A DNA stretch of 10,353 nucleotides from Paludibacteraceae bacterium (GCA_023227695.1 JALNVE010000093.1:1-10353); one strand, 5' to 3'. Shown: positions 1 through 7,801, counted from the stretch's first letter. A program made the numbers and translations. The notes: generated from the letters alone by a model not told the origin.

Positions 1-1
1 G

Positions 2-1549
2 AAATACGAGGCTAAACTTTCGTTCAAGGCTTGTATGGGTCAGCCTGCTAAGATGACGGTTTCTGTACAAGAGAGATACAATGAGATTCCTGACGTCAAC
101 GAAAGCTTCATCTTCTGTGAAAAGACAGGTTCATATACACTTAAAGCCAACAACAAGAAAGACGGCGTAAGATTGAACTGGTATCAAGACGGAAGTGATG
201 AGCGCATGGATTCCATCATCATCAATACAGACGAAAGCACATGGAAGAGCAGCTCATTCTATGCGACTCAATCTATAATCAACGGTTGTGAGAGTCAGAG
301 CAAGACTGTCGACGTAACAATTGCCGATGCCATCAAGCCAATGACTATCGACATCGACACTTGCGCAAACTTAGACATCAGACTGTCTGAGATAATGAAC
401 AGTTACGAAATCAAAGAGACAGCAGATAAACTTTGGAACGGTACAGACCAAACCAACCGCATGGACATCAACAGTAACATTGGCCATACTGGCAACTATC
501 AATTCTCTGTAGTGAACCAAAACGGATGTAGAGCTGTTCATACAATCAATGTTCAGATGATGCAACCAGAAGACTTCATCTACCCTATCGTCAACAAGAC
601 CTATTGCTTTGATGATACGGTTAGTCTAAACGCAAGTTCTTCTAACGCTACCATGACTTGGGAAGACCAATCTACAGGAGAGGTTCTATATGGAAACTCT
701 TTCAAATCTAAATTGGACGGCGAGACAGATATCTTGTTGATCGCTACTGTCACAAACAAACCAGTTTGTCAGGACACGGTAAGTCTTACTATAAAGACTT
801 ATCCTAAGATAGAACCAGAGGTGATCGGAAAAACTAACGTATGCTTGGATAGCGCCATTAATCTCACTACAGGCAATCTTTACCAAACAGTTTGGACTGT
901 TAGCGATTCAACCATTGCAGGAGACAACTTCAGATACACTCCAAGCAAATCAGAATTGGTTCAGGTTTATGGTTTGGATAAGAACAAATGTCCGGTAACA
1001 AAGACTATTTCAATCAATACGGTTAATAATCCAGATCCTAAGATCATCATCGATCCAATGATAGCATCTGCAACCTATCACCTTAACAGAGATACGTTCG
1101 ATGTTAGATTGGAAGGAGTGATCACAGCTCCTCTCGATAATAACTATACATACTATTGGGATTTCGGTGACGGATACAAGGATACTGAGTCTAACTCATC
1201 TACAGTAGAGCACTCTTACGAAGCTAACCTTGTAAGATTGACAAAACCAATAAACGTACAACTTATCGTTACCCACGAATACGGATGTAAAGGTATGGCA
1301 GTTGCCACCCTACTTATAGATCCTGACTTCGAGGTTCCAAACACCATGACTCCAGAAGATGAATTCATGGAGGATTACGAGCTTCAGATTTATGATAGAA
1401 TCGGTAATCTCATCTATGAAGGTATTGGATGGCACGGACAGAAGGACAATGGAGAAGAGGCATTTGCTGATACATATTTCTACGCCATCACTTATTATAT
1501 AAGCGGAGAAAAGAAAATACAGACTGGTTATATAACTTTAGTACGATAA
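2..1549 (+). CDS. Secreted multi-domain protein with PKD domain and type B T9SS sorting domain (5' partial)
   Basis: The gene runs in from the left edge. The frame is open from base 2, so the ATG at 35 is internal and the true start lies outside the window; 515 residues are visible. Four Ig-like modules of about 80 residues follow one another, each with a Cys pair roughly 50-60 residues apart (near residues 36/96, 120/175, 201/256 and 280/330). A PKD domain follows at about 345-430, with the diagnostic YYWDFGDG near 384. The last ~75 residues match the gliding-motility-associated (CHU_C, type B) sorting domain: VPNTMTP, then LQIYDRIGNLIYEG, GWHGQ.NG and a final GYITLVR. That domain marks cargo exported across the outer membrane by T9SS and held at the surface. 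The usual NGDGxND stretch after TP is missing. The PorP-like gene begins 33 nt downstream, probably in the same operon. An adhesin-like role is inferred; the ligand is unknown. Confidence 0.88.
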   Translation, partial: KYEAKLSFKACMGQPAKMTVSVQERYNEIPDVNESFIFCEKTGSYTLKANNKKDGVRLNWYQDGSDERMDSIIINTDESTWKSSSFYATQSIINGCESQSKTVDVTIADAIKPMTIDIDTCANLDIRLSEIMNSYEIKETADKLWNGTDQTNRMDINSNIGHTGNYQFSVVNQNGCRAVHTINVQMMQPEDFIYPIVNKTYCFDDTVSLNASSSNATMTWEDQSTGEVLYGNSFKSKLDGETDILLIATVTNKPVCQDTVSLTIKTYPKIEPEVIGKTNVCLDSAINLTTGNLYQTVWTVSDSTIAGDNFRYTPSKSELVQVYGLDKNKCPVTKTISINTVNNPDPKIIIDPMIASATYHLNRDTFDVRLEGVITAPLDNNYTYYWDFGDGYKDTESNSSTVEHSYEANLVRLTKPINVQLIVTHEYGCKGMAVATLLIDPDFEVPNTMTPEDEFMEDYELQIYDRIGNLIYEGIGWHGQKDNGEEAFADTYFYAITYYISGEKKIQTGYITLVR

Positions 1550-1582
1550 GTTCACAAACAAAAGAATAAGAGAGCAAGAGAG

Positions 1583-2536
1583 ATGAAGAAAAAAGTGTTC
1601 ATTCTATATATGATGTTAGTAGCTTGTTTGTGCAACACAATGGCACAAGAAGATGTGCTATTCACTAACAAGCAGCTACGACTGAATTATATGAACCCAG
1701 CTTACGTTCCGGAAATTATGAACGCAACCATCACCTTAGGTGGACGGTGGCAATGGACAGGACTGGACGGTGCACCAAAGACCTATTTTGCAGGTGGCAA
1801 ATACTTCTTCATGGGTGCCCATTCACAAGTTTCGCTGTCATTTCTTTCTGATGAAATCGGATATCAATACACAAGACAACCCAAGCTGAGTTTTGCCTTC
1901 ATGATTCCGATTGGCGACGATAGCTACATCAATCTCGGTGTTGGTGGTGGATTGGTAAACAGAGGTTATGATGCCAATAAGATTCAAGAGGTCAACACAC
2001 TGCATACGGCAGAGTCATACGACATTCCAAAAGGAACCGTTCCAGATGCAGAGGTAGGTTTTGAGCTGTTGCTCCAAAACTTTGAGTTAGGAGCTTCTGC
2101 CAACCACCTTCTTAAAGGATCTGAAGAGGTGCCGATGAGTCAACTCTACTCGGGATATGTCAATTATCTGTTCCAAACTTCTGAGTGGTGGAGATTATGT
2201 CCCTCCTATTTCGTCTATAACTATAAGGATAGATGGAAACATCAGGTAAGTCTTTATTTTTATTACATCTTCGATTATGAATGGAATCCATCGGACCTGT
2301 TTTACGTCGGAGCATCCTACCGTTATGAATACGAAGGTTCCATTATGGCAGGAGTAAATCCACTACCATGGCTTTCCGTTTTTTACTCTTACGATTATTT
2401 CTTCGGAAATCTACGTCATGGAAACTACGGAACGCACGAGATCGGCATTGAGTTCAAGATTCCGCAGAAATTCCAAAGCTGTTTTGCCAATTACGGAAAA
2501 TCAAGGAAATACACCCGCTACTCAAGGATGAGATAA
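1583..2536 (+). CDS. PorP/SprF family type IX secretion system membrane protein
   Basis: A 317-residue protein of the PorP/SprF family, outer-membrane beta-barrel proteins. SprF is needed to export its neighbouring CHU_C-type cargo SprB, and PorP is a T9SS component in Porphyromonas. Family traits visible: a signal peptide at 1-21 ending TMA|Q, then a start-of-barrel block with LNYMNPAYVPE near residue 35 and WQWTGLDGAPKTY near 58. Alternating aromatic/polar strands fill the rest, and a closing strand GTHEIGIEFKIP lies near 287. The start is the ATG at 1583, behind purine-rich AAGAGAGCAAGAGAG. It follows the type B cargo gene by 33 nt with no promoter visible between them, and a hairpin ends the unit, so it is probably that cargo's dedicated partner. 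The signal peptide also contains LVAC at 12-15, which fits a lipobox, but a barrel protein makes ordinary cleavage after AQ-type context more likely. Confidence 0.9.
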   Translation: MKKKVFILYMMLVACLCNTMAQEDVLFTNKQLRLNYMNPAYVPEIMNATITLGGRWQWTGLDGAPKTYFAGGKYFFMGAHSQVSLSFLSDEIGYQYTRQPKLSFAFMIPIGDDSYINLGVGGGLVNRGYDANKIQEVNTLHTAESYDIPKGTVPDAEVGFELLLQNFELGASANHLLKGSEEVPMSQLYSGYVNYLFQTSEWWRLCPSYFVYNYKDRWKHQVSLYFYYIFDYEWNPSDLFYVGASYRYEYEGSIMAGVNPLPWLSVFYSYDYFFGNLRHGNYGTHEIGIEFKIPQKFQSCFANYGKSRKYTRYSRMR

Positions 2537-2558
2537 AAAATAGAATAGAAGCAAAAAA

Positions 2559-2600
2559 GAACCACAAATTGCCACCGATTATTCGAGCAATTTGTGGTTT
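2559..2600 (+). terminator. Hairpin terminator after the PorP-like gene
   Basis: A perfect 12-bp stem, ACCACAAATTGC (2561-2572) with GCAATTTGTGGT (2587-2598), encloses a 14-nt loop. An A-run (2553-2558) flanks it on the left and TTGTT on the right. It starts 23 nt after the stop codon of the PorP-like gene and should end the cargo-PorP transcript. The U-tract is short, so the efficiency is uncertain. Confidence 0.72.
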
Positions 2601-2665
2601 GTTATACATAATAGCCATTTCCTTGTTTTCTGCCATTAACCGAAACATAAAAAGATTAGTTTTTA

Positions 2666-2673
2666 TATATTTG
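2666..2673 (+). promoter_or_regulatory. Bacteroidetes -7 promoter element (TATATTTG) of the GLUG gene
   Basis: TATATTTG matches the Bacteroidetes TAnnTTTG -7 consensus exactly and ends 23 nt before the ATG at 2697. No good TTTG -33 element lies at the usual 19-21 nt upstream. It sits just after the terminator at 2559-2600, so the GLUG gene appears to be transcribed on its own. The leader between it and the ATG is A/T-only and lacks a Shine-Dalgarno sequence. Confidence 0.6.
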
Positions 2674-2696
2674 CAAAATATTTTTAATAGAAAAAA

Positions 2697-3791
2697 ATGA
2701 AAAAGAAAATTTATTGGCTGACTATATTGTTGGCATTTTCAAACACTGTTTTTGCGCAGACCAAACCTGTAGTAGGAGACGGAACAGAGAACTCTCCACT
2801 TGAAATTAGTACAATTGACGAACTTCGTTATTTTGTAGGTTTAGTAAACGGAACCTTAGAAGGTGTGGACAAAGATTCTACCGCATGTGCAATCCTAACG
2901 ACAGATTTAGATTTGTCAGGAGAAAACGGAATAGAAAGTTGGACTCCTATAGGAAACCAGACGTATTATTCTGGATGTTTTGACGGAAAAGGACATTCTA
3001 TTTCTAATATTGTTGTAGAAGGACGTAATAATAATAATTTAGGAACGTTCGGCCTTTGCAAATCAGCAACAATTAAAAACATAGAATTAATAAATATCCA
3101 AGTCAACTCTGGATATAAAAACTCAGGAGGATTAGCAGGATATACATGTCAGAGTTCTTTTACTAATTGTAAAGTCTCAGGAACAATCTCCGCAAGTAGT
3201 TACACTGGTGGTATCTTAGGCCGTTCCGTAAACTGTTCTGTTGACAACTGTCACAATTCTGCAACGATAAAAGCATATGATGAAACGGGTGGTATTATTG
3301 GATTTTGTGAAAAAACTACCATAAGCAATTGCTCTAACAGCGGAAATATTCCTCTATGCGATCAAAAAGGAAACGAAAAAGGTGGTATTGTTGGAGGTAT
3401 GTATGATACTTCATCTGTAGTAAGCTGTTATAATACAGGAAAAGTCTCAGCTCATTGGTGTTGTGGTGGAATAGAAGGATATAGTAAATCATGTAAAATA
3501 TCAAAATGTTATAATACAGGAGATATATCAGGAGTTTCATACATTGGAGGTATCGGAGGAAGTATCGATGCTAGTGATTTAAGCAACTGTTATAATTCAG
3601 GAAAAATTTCAGGAAGTGACACCGGAGCAGGAGGAATTGCAGGAGAAACTACTTCTACTAAAAAGGTAACCAGCTGTTACAACATAGGCGAAATCAAAGG
3701 CAAATCCTACTATAATAGTATTATTGGAGTTTCCATGAGCACAGAAAAAAAGAGTTGTTTTTTCCTTTCTAATTGTGAAAGTGATTATTAA
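2697..3791 (+). CDS. GLUG-repeat secreted protein, N-terminal part cut off by an in-frame TAA
   Basis: 364 codons from ATG 2697 to TAA 3789-3791. Residues 1-20 are a signal peptide (Lys-rich start, hydrophobic core, cleavage at VFA|Q). Residues ~24-135 form the opening block usual before GLUG repeats: GDGTENSPLEIST, ELRYFVGLVNG, DLDLSG, WTPIGN, FDGKGHSISNI. Residues ~143-340 hold about seven GLUG-type repeats of ~25 residues, each following the pattern GGI-G then NCYNSG-I-G. Proteins of this kind are predicted beta-solenoid surface proteins, often adhesin-like; the actual role is unknown. The protein stops mid-domain with no T9SS sorting signal. The same frame continues past the TAA into the rest of the protein (3792-5357), so this is the 5' part of one broken or recoded gene. 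The DNA is visibly more A/T-rich than the neighbouring genes. Confidence 0.82.
   Translation: MKKKIYWLTILLAFSNTVFAQTKPVVGDGTENSPLEISTIDELRYFVGLVNGTLEGVDKDSTACAILTTDLDLSGENGIESWTPIGNQTYYSGCFDGKGHSISNIVVEGRNNNNLGTFGLCKSATIKNIELINIQVNSGYKNSGGLAGYTCQSSFTNCKVSGTISASSYTGGILGRSVNCSVDNCHNSATIKAYDETGGIIGFCEKTTISNCSNSGNIPLCDQKGNEKGGIVGGMYDTSSVVSCYNTGKVSAHWCCGGIEGYSKSCKISKCYNTGDISGVSYIGGIGGSIDASDLSNCYNSGKISGSDTGAGGIAGETTSTKKVTSCYNIGEIKGKSYYNSIIGVSMSTEKKSCFFLSNCESDY
3120..3740 (+). repeat. GLUG tandem repeats, first array (coding)
   Basis: About seven degenerate coding repeats of roughly 75-81 nt each encode a GGI-G...CYNTG-I-G unit. At the DNA level the 15-mer TGTTATAATACAGGA occurs identically at 3426-3440 and 3507-3521, and with one change at 3588-3602, giving a spacing of exactly 81 nt. 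Such near-identity could support slippage or recombination between units. Confidence 0.8.
3789..3791 (+). other. In-frame TAA interrupting the GLUG gene
   Basis: Codons read GAT TAT TAA TCT ACA. The residues before the stop (SCFFLSNCESDY) and after it (TEATSEQFSSGEICYLLN) together match the equivalent continuous stretch in the second copy (SCYYIGEEALW... then KTEKQYKSGEVCYLLN at about 4939-5040). Frame is kept on both sides, so one substitution explains the break; no insertion or deletion is needed. Confidence 0.85.
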
Positions 3792-5357
3792 TCTACAGAA
3801 GCAACTTCAGAGCAATTTAGCAGCGGAGAAATCTGCTATTTATTAAATGAAGGAAATGATTCAATCGTATGGCGACAGATTATCGGTGCCGATGAATTTC
3901 CAGTTCTTGCAAATGCAGAGATTGTTTTGCACAATGATAGCTTAGGATATTATAATAAGACAAAAATAGATTGCGAACTTGGTATAAATGATACAATTAT
4001 CTTATCAGAACCAAAATGTTTAATTCATGGCGTATATCTTGTAAAGAATAAAGAATGTAACGATTCTGTTTATATCTCAATTCCAGCTCTTATACACGAC
4101 ACAATCATACTTCATAAAGAGCCAACATATACAGAACTAGGATGTGATTCTATGATTTGTAAACGTTGCGGAGATCTACTTGATATCGTCGCAATACAAC
4201 CTCTAATCTTCAAAGATGCCAAAAAGCCAACAGAAGGTGATGGTTCTAAAGAAAAACCATATCAAATCAGCAACATAAATGAATTAATCTATTTTATGGG
4301 TGTTGTAAATGGAAAACTAGAGGGAATAGCAAAAGATTCTACATCATGTGCAATCATGATGAATGATATTGATGTAAGTACCATTTGCGGTAGAAACGTA
4401 GGAAACTGGATACCGATTGGAAGTCTTGAAAATCGTTATTCTGGAACTTTAAATGGTCAAGGATATAATATCATAAATCTATATTCACAAAAATATTCCG
4501 ATTATCTTGGTTTCTTTGGCAATTGCTATTATGGAGAGATTATGAATTTAGGACTAGAAAACGATACAATTAGAGGTAAATATCATGTAGGCGGAATTTG
4601 TGGATTTCCATGCAAAACACCCATAACCAACTGCCATAATACTGGATATATCTCAGGAAAAGATTATTGTGGTGGAATTGCCGGAGAATCAGAAAGTCCA
4701 ATAAGCTTATGTTACAATACAGGACAAATTTATTCTGACGACAAAGCAGGAGGTATTACAGGACAAAACAACAGCTCTGTTACCAATTGTTATAACACAG
4801 GAAATATAGGTGGTTATGAAGCTGGAGGTATAACAGGACAAAATGAAGGAAAAGTAAATTACTGTCATAGCATTGGTAAATATAGTGGAATATTAGGAGG
4901 AGAAATCACTGGAAATAGTATTGGAAGTCACGACAGTTGCTATTATATAGGAGAAGAAGCCCTCTGGAGTTCTTGGCACGGAGTAACAAACAAAACAGAG
5001 AAACAATACAAAAGCGGAGAAGTTTGTTATCTTCTAAATGCCGGTCAAACAGAAGCTGTATGGCATCAGACAATTGGAGTTGATTCAATCCCTACATTCA
5101 ATCCACAGAGTAAAATTGTAAAATATGACTCTGCACGAAAGAAATATTACAATGTAACCACAAATTCGATTGATGACATCAAATCTCATAACGTTGTGAT
5201 TTATGTGATGAATCGTACAATTACAATTTCTGACGAATACAATTTCCGCATTTTTGATACGACAGGACACGATGTTACAAACCAAAATGGAAATCTTTCT
5301 TACGGTATATATCTCGTAAGTACAAAAGAGTTTTCAAAAAAGGTAGTCGTAAAATAA
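3792..5357 (+). pseudogene. GLUG-repeat protein, C-terminal part with type A T9SS sorting domain, separated from its signal peptide by a TAA
   Basis: The frame is open from 3792 to the stop at 5355-5357 (521 codons) and is the direct continuation of the gene starting at 2697. The first 45 codons contain no usual start; the earliest plausible one is TTG 3927, giving 476 residues without a signal peptide. Content in order: the end of the first GLUG module (SSGEICYLLNEG); a linker with CDSMICKRCGDLLD near 4144-4185; a second opening block (GDGSKEKPYQISN, ELIYFMGVVNG, WIPIGS, LNGQGYNIINL) near 4225-4480; four to five more GLUG repeats near 4580-4920; KSGEVCYLLNAG; and a C-terminal ~50-residue type A T9SS sorting domain (FRIFDTTGHDVTNQNG, YGIYLV, KKVVVK). 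Made alone it would stay in the cytoplasm, since T9SS cargo needs Sec export first. Readthrough or a sequencing error would restore an ~886-residue secreted protein. Confidence 0.82.
4580..4920 (+). repeat. GLUG tandem repeats, second array (coding)
   Basis: Four to five coding repeats of the same GGI-G...CYNTG type as the first array, for example GGICGF/NCHNTGYISG, GGIAGE/LCYNTGQI and GGITGQ/NCYNTGNIGG. DNA copies of the core 15-mer with one change each lie at 4710-4724 and 4788-4802. With the opening block before it, this array is a diverged second copy of the whole module at 2760-3840. Confidence 0.75.
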
Positions 5358-5380
5358 GTCTTTAAATAAACTATATAAGA

Positions 5381-5414
5381 AAGGGCTGGTTTCTCAACTA
5401 AGAAATCAGCCCTT
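5381..5414. terminator. Bidirectional hairpin terminator between convergent genes
   Basis: A 14-bp stem, AAGGGCTGGTTTCT (5381-5394) with AGAAATCAGCCCTT (5401-5414), contains one G-U pair and closes a 6-nt loop. It lies between the end of the GLUG gene (5357, +) and the end of dgkA (5443, -). Pyrimidine-rich tails (CTTATT on the plus strand, CTTATA on the minus strand) suit termination from both sides. Confidence 0.75.
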
Positions 5415-5442
5415 CTTATTGCATAAACTTTTATTCCTTCTA

Positions 5443-5805
5443 TCAAAACAACTCAATTATATAAGGCAAAAAGATAACAGCACCGATAATAACCGACAGT
5501 ATAGCACAGATAAGCACCGCACCTGCCGCCACATCCTTTACCCTACCGATGCGTTCGTCAAACTGAGGAGAGACCACATCAGCCAGCTTTTCGATAGCTG
5601 TATTGAAAGCCTCCGCTGCCAAAACTACACCAATGGTCAACAAAACGACAAGCCACTCCGTAGCCTTAATACCGAAAGCAAAGCCTGCAGCTACAACACA
5701 TACCGTCACAAACAGATGATATTTGGCATGCGTCTCATTTTTGAACAAATAAGCAATGCCCGAAAATGCACACAAAAAACTTTTGATTTCTTTTCTTAAA
5801 CTCAT
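5443..5805 (-). CDS. dgkA: Diacylglycerol/undecaprenol kinase, DgkA family
   Basis: A 120-residue integral membrane kinase of the prokaryotic DAGK family. Members phosphorylate diacylglycerol or undecaprenol at the inner membrane with ATP, recycling lipids from envelope synthesis. Family residues visible: N23-E24 before the first membrane helix; the signature EAFNTAIEKLAD at 65-76, where E65 matches the catalytic Glu of E. coli DgkA; and K90-D91 followed by AAGAVL. Three hydrophobic helices lie at about 29-47, 50-66 and 93-115. The ATG at 5805 gives the normal family length and follows a TATTTTTG box. The gene appears to form its own transcript: a terminator lies upstream (5871-5908) and another downstream. 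Which lipid it uses cannot be told from sequence; many Bacteroidetes and Gram-positive members are undecaprenol kinases. Confidence 0.9.
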   Translation of the reverse strand: MSLRKEIKSFLCAFSGIAYLFKNETHAKYHLFVTVCVVAAGFAFGIKATEWLVVLLTIGVVLAAEAFNTAIEKLADVVSPQFDERIGRVKDVAAGAVLICAILSVIIGAVIFLPYIIELF

Positions 5806-5819
5806 ACGATTCGTTTTCT

Positions 5820-5827
5820 CAAAAATA
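5820..5827 (-). promoter_or_regulatory. -7 promoter element (TATTTTTG) of dgkA
   Basis: Read on the minus strand, TATTTTTG matches TAnnTTTG and lies 14 nt upstream of the dgkA ATG, implying a very short leader. No clear -33 TTTG is present. The terminator at 5871-5908 lies just upstream, so a separate promoter is needed here. Confidence 0.45.
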
Positions 5828-5870
5828 AGAATTATTAATCGATAATTGATTTAAAACCTAAAACAAAGAA

Positions 5871-5908
5871 AAGCCACAAACTGCACTTTCACATGCAACT
5901 TGTGGCTT
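5871..5908 (-). terminator. Hairpin terminator after the ABC exporter gene
   Basis: A 9-bp stem AAGCCACAA (5871-5879) pairs with TTGTGGCTT (5900-5908), extended after a 2-nt mismatch by TGCA/TGCA. On the minus strand it is followed by TTCTTTGTTTTAG, a good U-rich tail. It begins 22 nt past the exporter stop codon. Confidence 0.78.
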
Positions 5909-5929
5909 AATTGATTTATAAGACTTCTC

Positions 5930-7774
5930 TTAGAATGTCTGCATATCATGCAATTTGCGGTAAACGCCATTCTTCTCTATCAACTCTTCGTGACGACCGC
6001 GCTCTACAATCTCACCACTCTGCAAAACACATATCTCATCTGCATTTTTGATGGTAGACAAGCGGTGGGCAATCACAATCGTTGTTCTGGACTTCATCAA
6101 ACGCTCGATAGCCTCCTGAACCAACTTCTCCGACTCTGTATCCAAGGCTGATGTAGCCTCATCCAAAATCAAGATTGGTGGGTTCTTCAAGATAGCACGG
6201 GCAATGCTGACACGTTGACGCTGACCTCCAGAGAGGCGGCCACCCCTATCACCAATGTTCGTCTTATAACCATCTTCCAAAGCCATGATAAACTCATGCG
6301 CATTGGCAATCTTGGCAGCCTCAACCACCTGTTCCATCGTGGCATTCTGCACACCAAAGGTGATATTATTGAACACTGAATCGTTAAACAGGATAGCCTC
6401 CTGATTCACATTACCCATATAAGAGCGAAGATCAAAGAGCGTCATGTTCTTCACATTCACACCATCGATGGTGATGGAACCTTGGTTCACATCGTAGAAA
6501 CGAGGAAGAAGGTCAACCATAGTAGACTTACCTGATCCTGACTGACCAACCAACGCAACCGTCTTACCCTTCTCTATTGTAAGATTAATATCCTTCAAGA
6601 TCCAATCCTGCTCCTCATTGTATTTGAAACTCACATTGTCATACACAATCTTAGACTGGAACGGTTTAGCCTCAACAGGATTTTTCACCTCTTTCAACGG
6701 ATTCTCAGCCTGGAGAATCACATCGATACGATCCAATGATGCACGTCCTTTTTCAATGCTGTACATCGCTTTCGAAAGATCCTTAGCCGGATTGATGATG
6801 CTATAGAAAATTACCAGATAGTAGATAAACTCGGCAGCAGAAAGCGGTGCTTTACCTGGAATAATAGAACTATCGCCCAAGATAAGCATACCACCAAAGA
6901 AGAGCACAACAGCAATCGTAGCCGTTCCCAAGAATTCACTCATCGGGTGAGCCAACATATATCGGCGGTTCACGCCGTTTACTGTTTCTCGCAACTCTTC
7001 GTTCATCTCACCGAAACGGTTTATAACCGTTTTCTCCGCATTGAAAGCCTTGATAATACGCAATCCGCCTAAAGTCTCCTCTATCTGAGAAAGCAATTTA
7101 CCTGTCTGCTGCTGAGCAATTTTAGACGATTTCTTCAACGAGCGTCCTATTCTACCCATTGCCAATCCTGCCAAAGGCAAAACCAACAAGACGAAAAGAG
7201 TCAACTGCCAACTAAGAACCAGCATGATACAAAGATAGACGAGAATCATAATCGGATTCTTTGACAGCAACTCGATGGAACTCATGATGGAAACCTCCAC
7301 CTCAGCAACGTCGTTCGTCATACGGGAGATGATATCACCCTTCTGCTTGTCGTGATAGAAACCTAGATTCAAGTCCACATTCTTCTCATACATCTTATTC
7401 CTCAAATCACGTACAACACCCGTACGCAAAGGAATGATGAAATAACTTGCCAGATATGCGATACCAGTTTTAAAAAAGGTCATCACTACCAAAATTACGC
7501 CCAAAATAAGCAACGTCTGCACGCCACCATTCTGTTCGATGTAATGAGTCACCCAACAATAAGCATTGTTTTTTATCACGTTCAAATCCCAAGCAAACGG
7601 CATATAAGTATATGTCACCTGATTTGTTTTGAACAGAATCTCTAGAATCGGGATAATCAAAGCGAAAGAAAAGACGCTGAAAATTGTGGATAGAATATTA
7701 CAGAGAATATTCAAAGTCACATAACCCTTGTATGGACCCACAAACCTTTTTAATAACTTAAAAAACTGAGGCAC
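5930..7774 (-). CDS. ABC transporter, fused permease and ATPase, MsbA-like exporter
   Basis: A 614-residue half-transporter that should work as a homodimer in the inner membrane. The N-terminal ~340 residues form a six-helix exporter domain. The nucleotide-binding domain follows from about 375: A-loop FKYNEEQDW, Walker A GQSGSGKST near 408-416, Q-loop NQEAILFNDSV, signature LSGGQRQR near 515, Walker B ILILDEATSALD near 535, and the switch His in IAHRLSTI near 568. All catalytic motifs are intact. The start is GTG at 7772-7774: no ATG lies between it and an in-frame stop four codons upstream. The family includes lipid A flippase MsbA (about 580 residues) and other lipid or drug exporters; a lipid substrate is plausible but not shown. 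The first external loop (about residues 49-83) is long. It lies 104 nt downstream of purB with a hairpin but no recognisable -7 box between, so partial readthrough from purB is possible. Confidence 0.92.
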   Translation of the reverse strand: MPQFFKLLKRFVGPYKGYVTLNILCNILSTIFSVFSFALIIPILEILFKTNQVTYTYMPFAWDLNVIKNNAYCWVTHYIEQNGGVQTLLILGVILVVMTFFKTGIAYLASYFIIPLRTGVVRDLRNKMYEKNVDLNLGFYHDKQKGDIISRMTNDVAEVEVSIMSSIELLSKNPIMILVYLCIMLVLSWQLTLFVLLVLPLAGLAMGRIGRSLKKSSKIAQQQTGKLLSQIEETLGGLRIIKAFNAEKTVINRFGEMNEELRETVNGVNRRYMLAHPMSEFLGTATIAVVLFFGGMLILGDSSIIPGKAPLSAAEFIYYLVIFYSIINPAKDLSKAMYSIEKGRASLDRIDVILQAENPLKEVKNPVEAKPFQSKIVYDNVSFKYNEEQDWILKDINLTIEKGKTVALVGQSGSGKSTMVDLLPRFYDVNQGSITIDGVNVKNMTLFDLRSYMGNVNQEAILFNDSVFNNITFGVQNATMEQVVEAAKIANAHEFIMALEDGYKTNIGDRGGRLSGGQRQRVSIARAILKNPPILILDEATSALDTESEKLVQEAIERLMKSRTTIVIAHRLSTIKNADEICVLQSGEIVERGRHEELIEKNGVYRKLHDMQTF

Positions 7775-7801
7775 TCTTTTATTGTTTTAATTAGAAAGAA
7801 A

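Noticed and set aside
1583..1648. Lipoprotein signal (LVAC) in the PorP-like protein
   Set aside because: It fits the lipobox pattern, but PorP/SprF proteins are mostly barrels cleaved by ordinary signal peptidase, and a better TMA|Q site follows. Noted as an alternative only.
3735..3791. Frameshift by homopolymer error (A-run and T-run near 3746-3767) as the cause of the break
   Set aside because: The same frame is homologous to the second copy both before and after the runs, so only the TAA substitution is needed.
3100..4920. Regularly spaced short repeats as a CRISPR array
   Set aside because: The repeats are degenerate, lie in frame in a protein-coding gene and encode GLUG units; there are no unique spacers and no cas genes.
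5419..5799. 126-residue plus-strand frame opposite dgkA
   Set aside because: It is a shadow of dgkA, whose minus-strand frame has all DAGK family motifs and a promoter.
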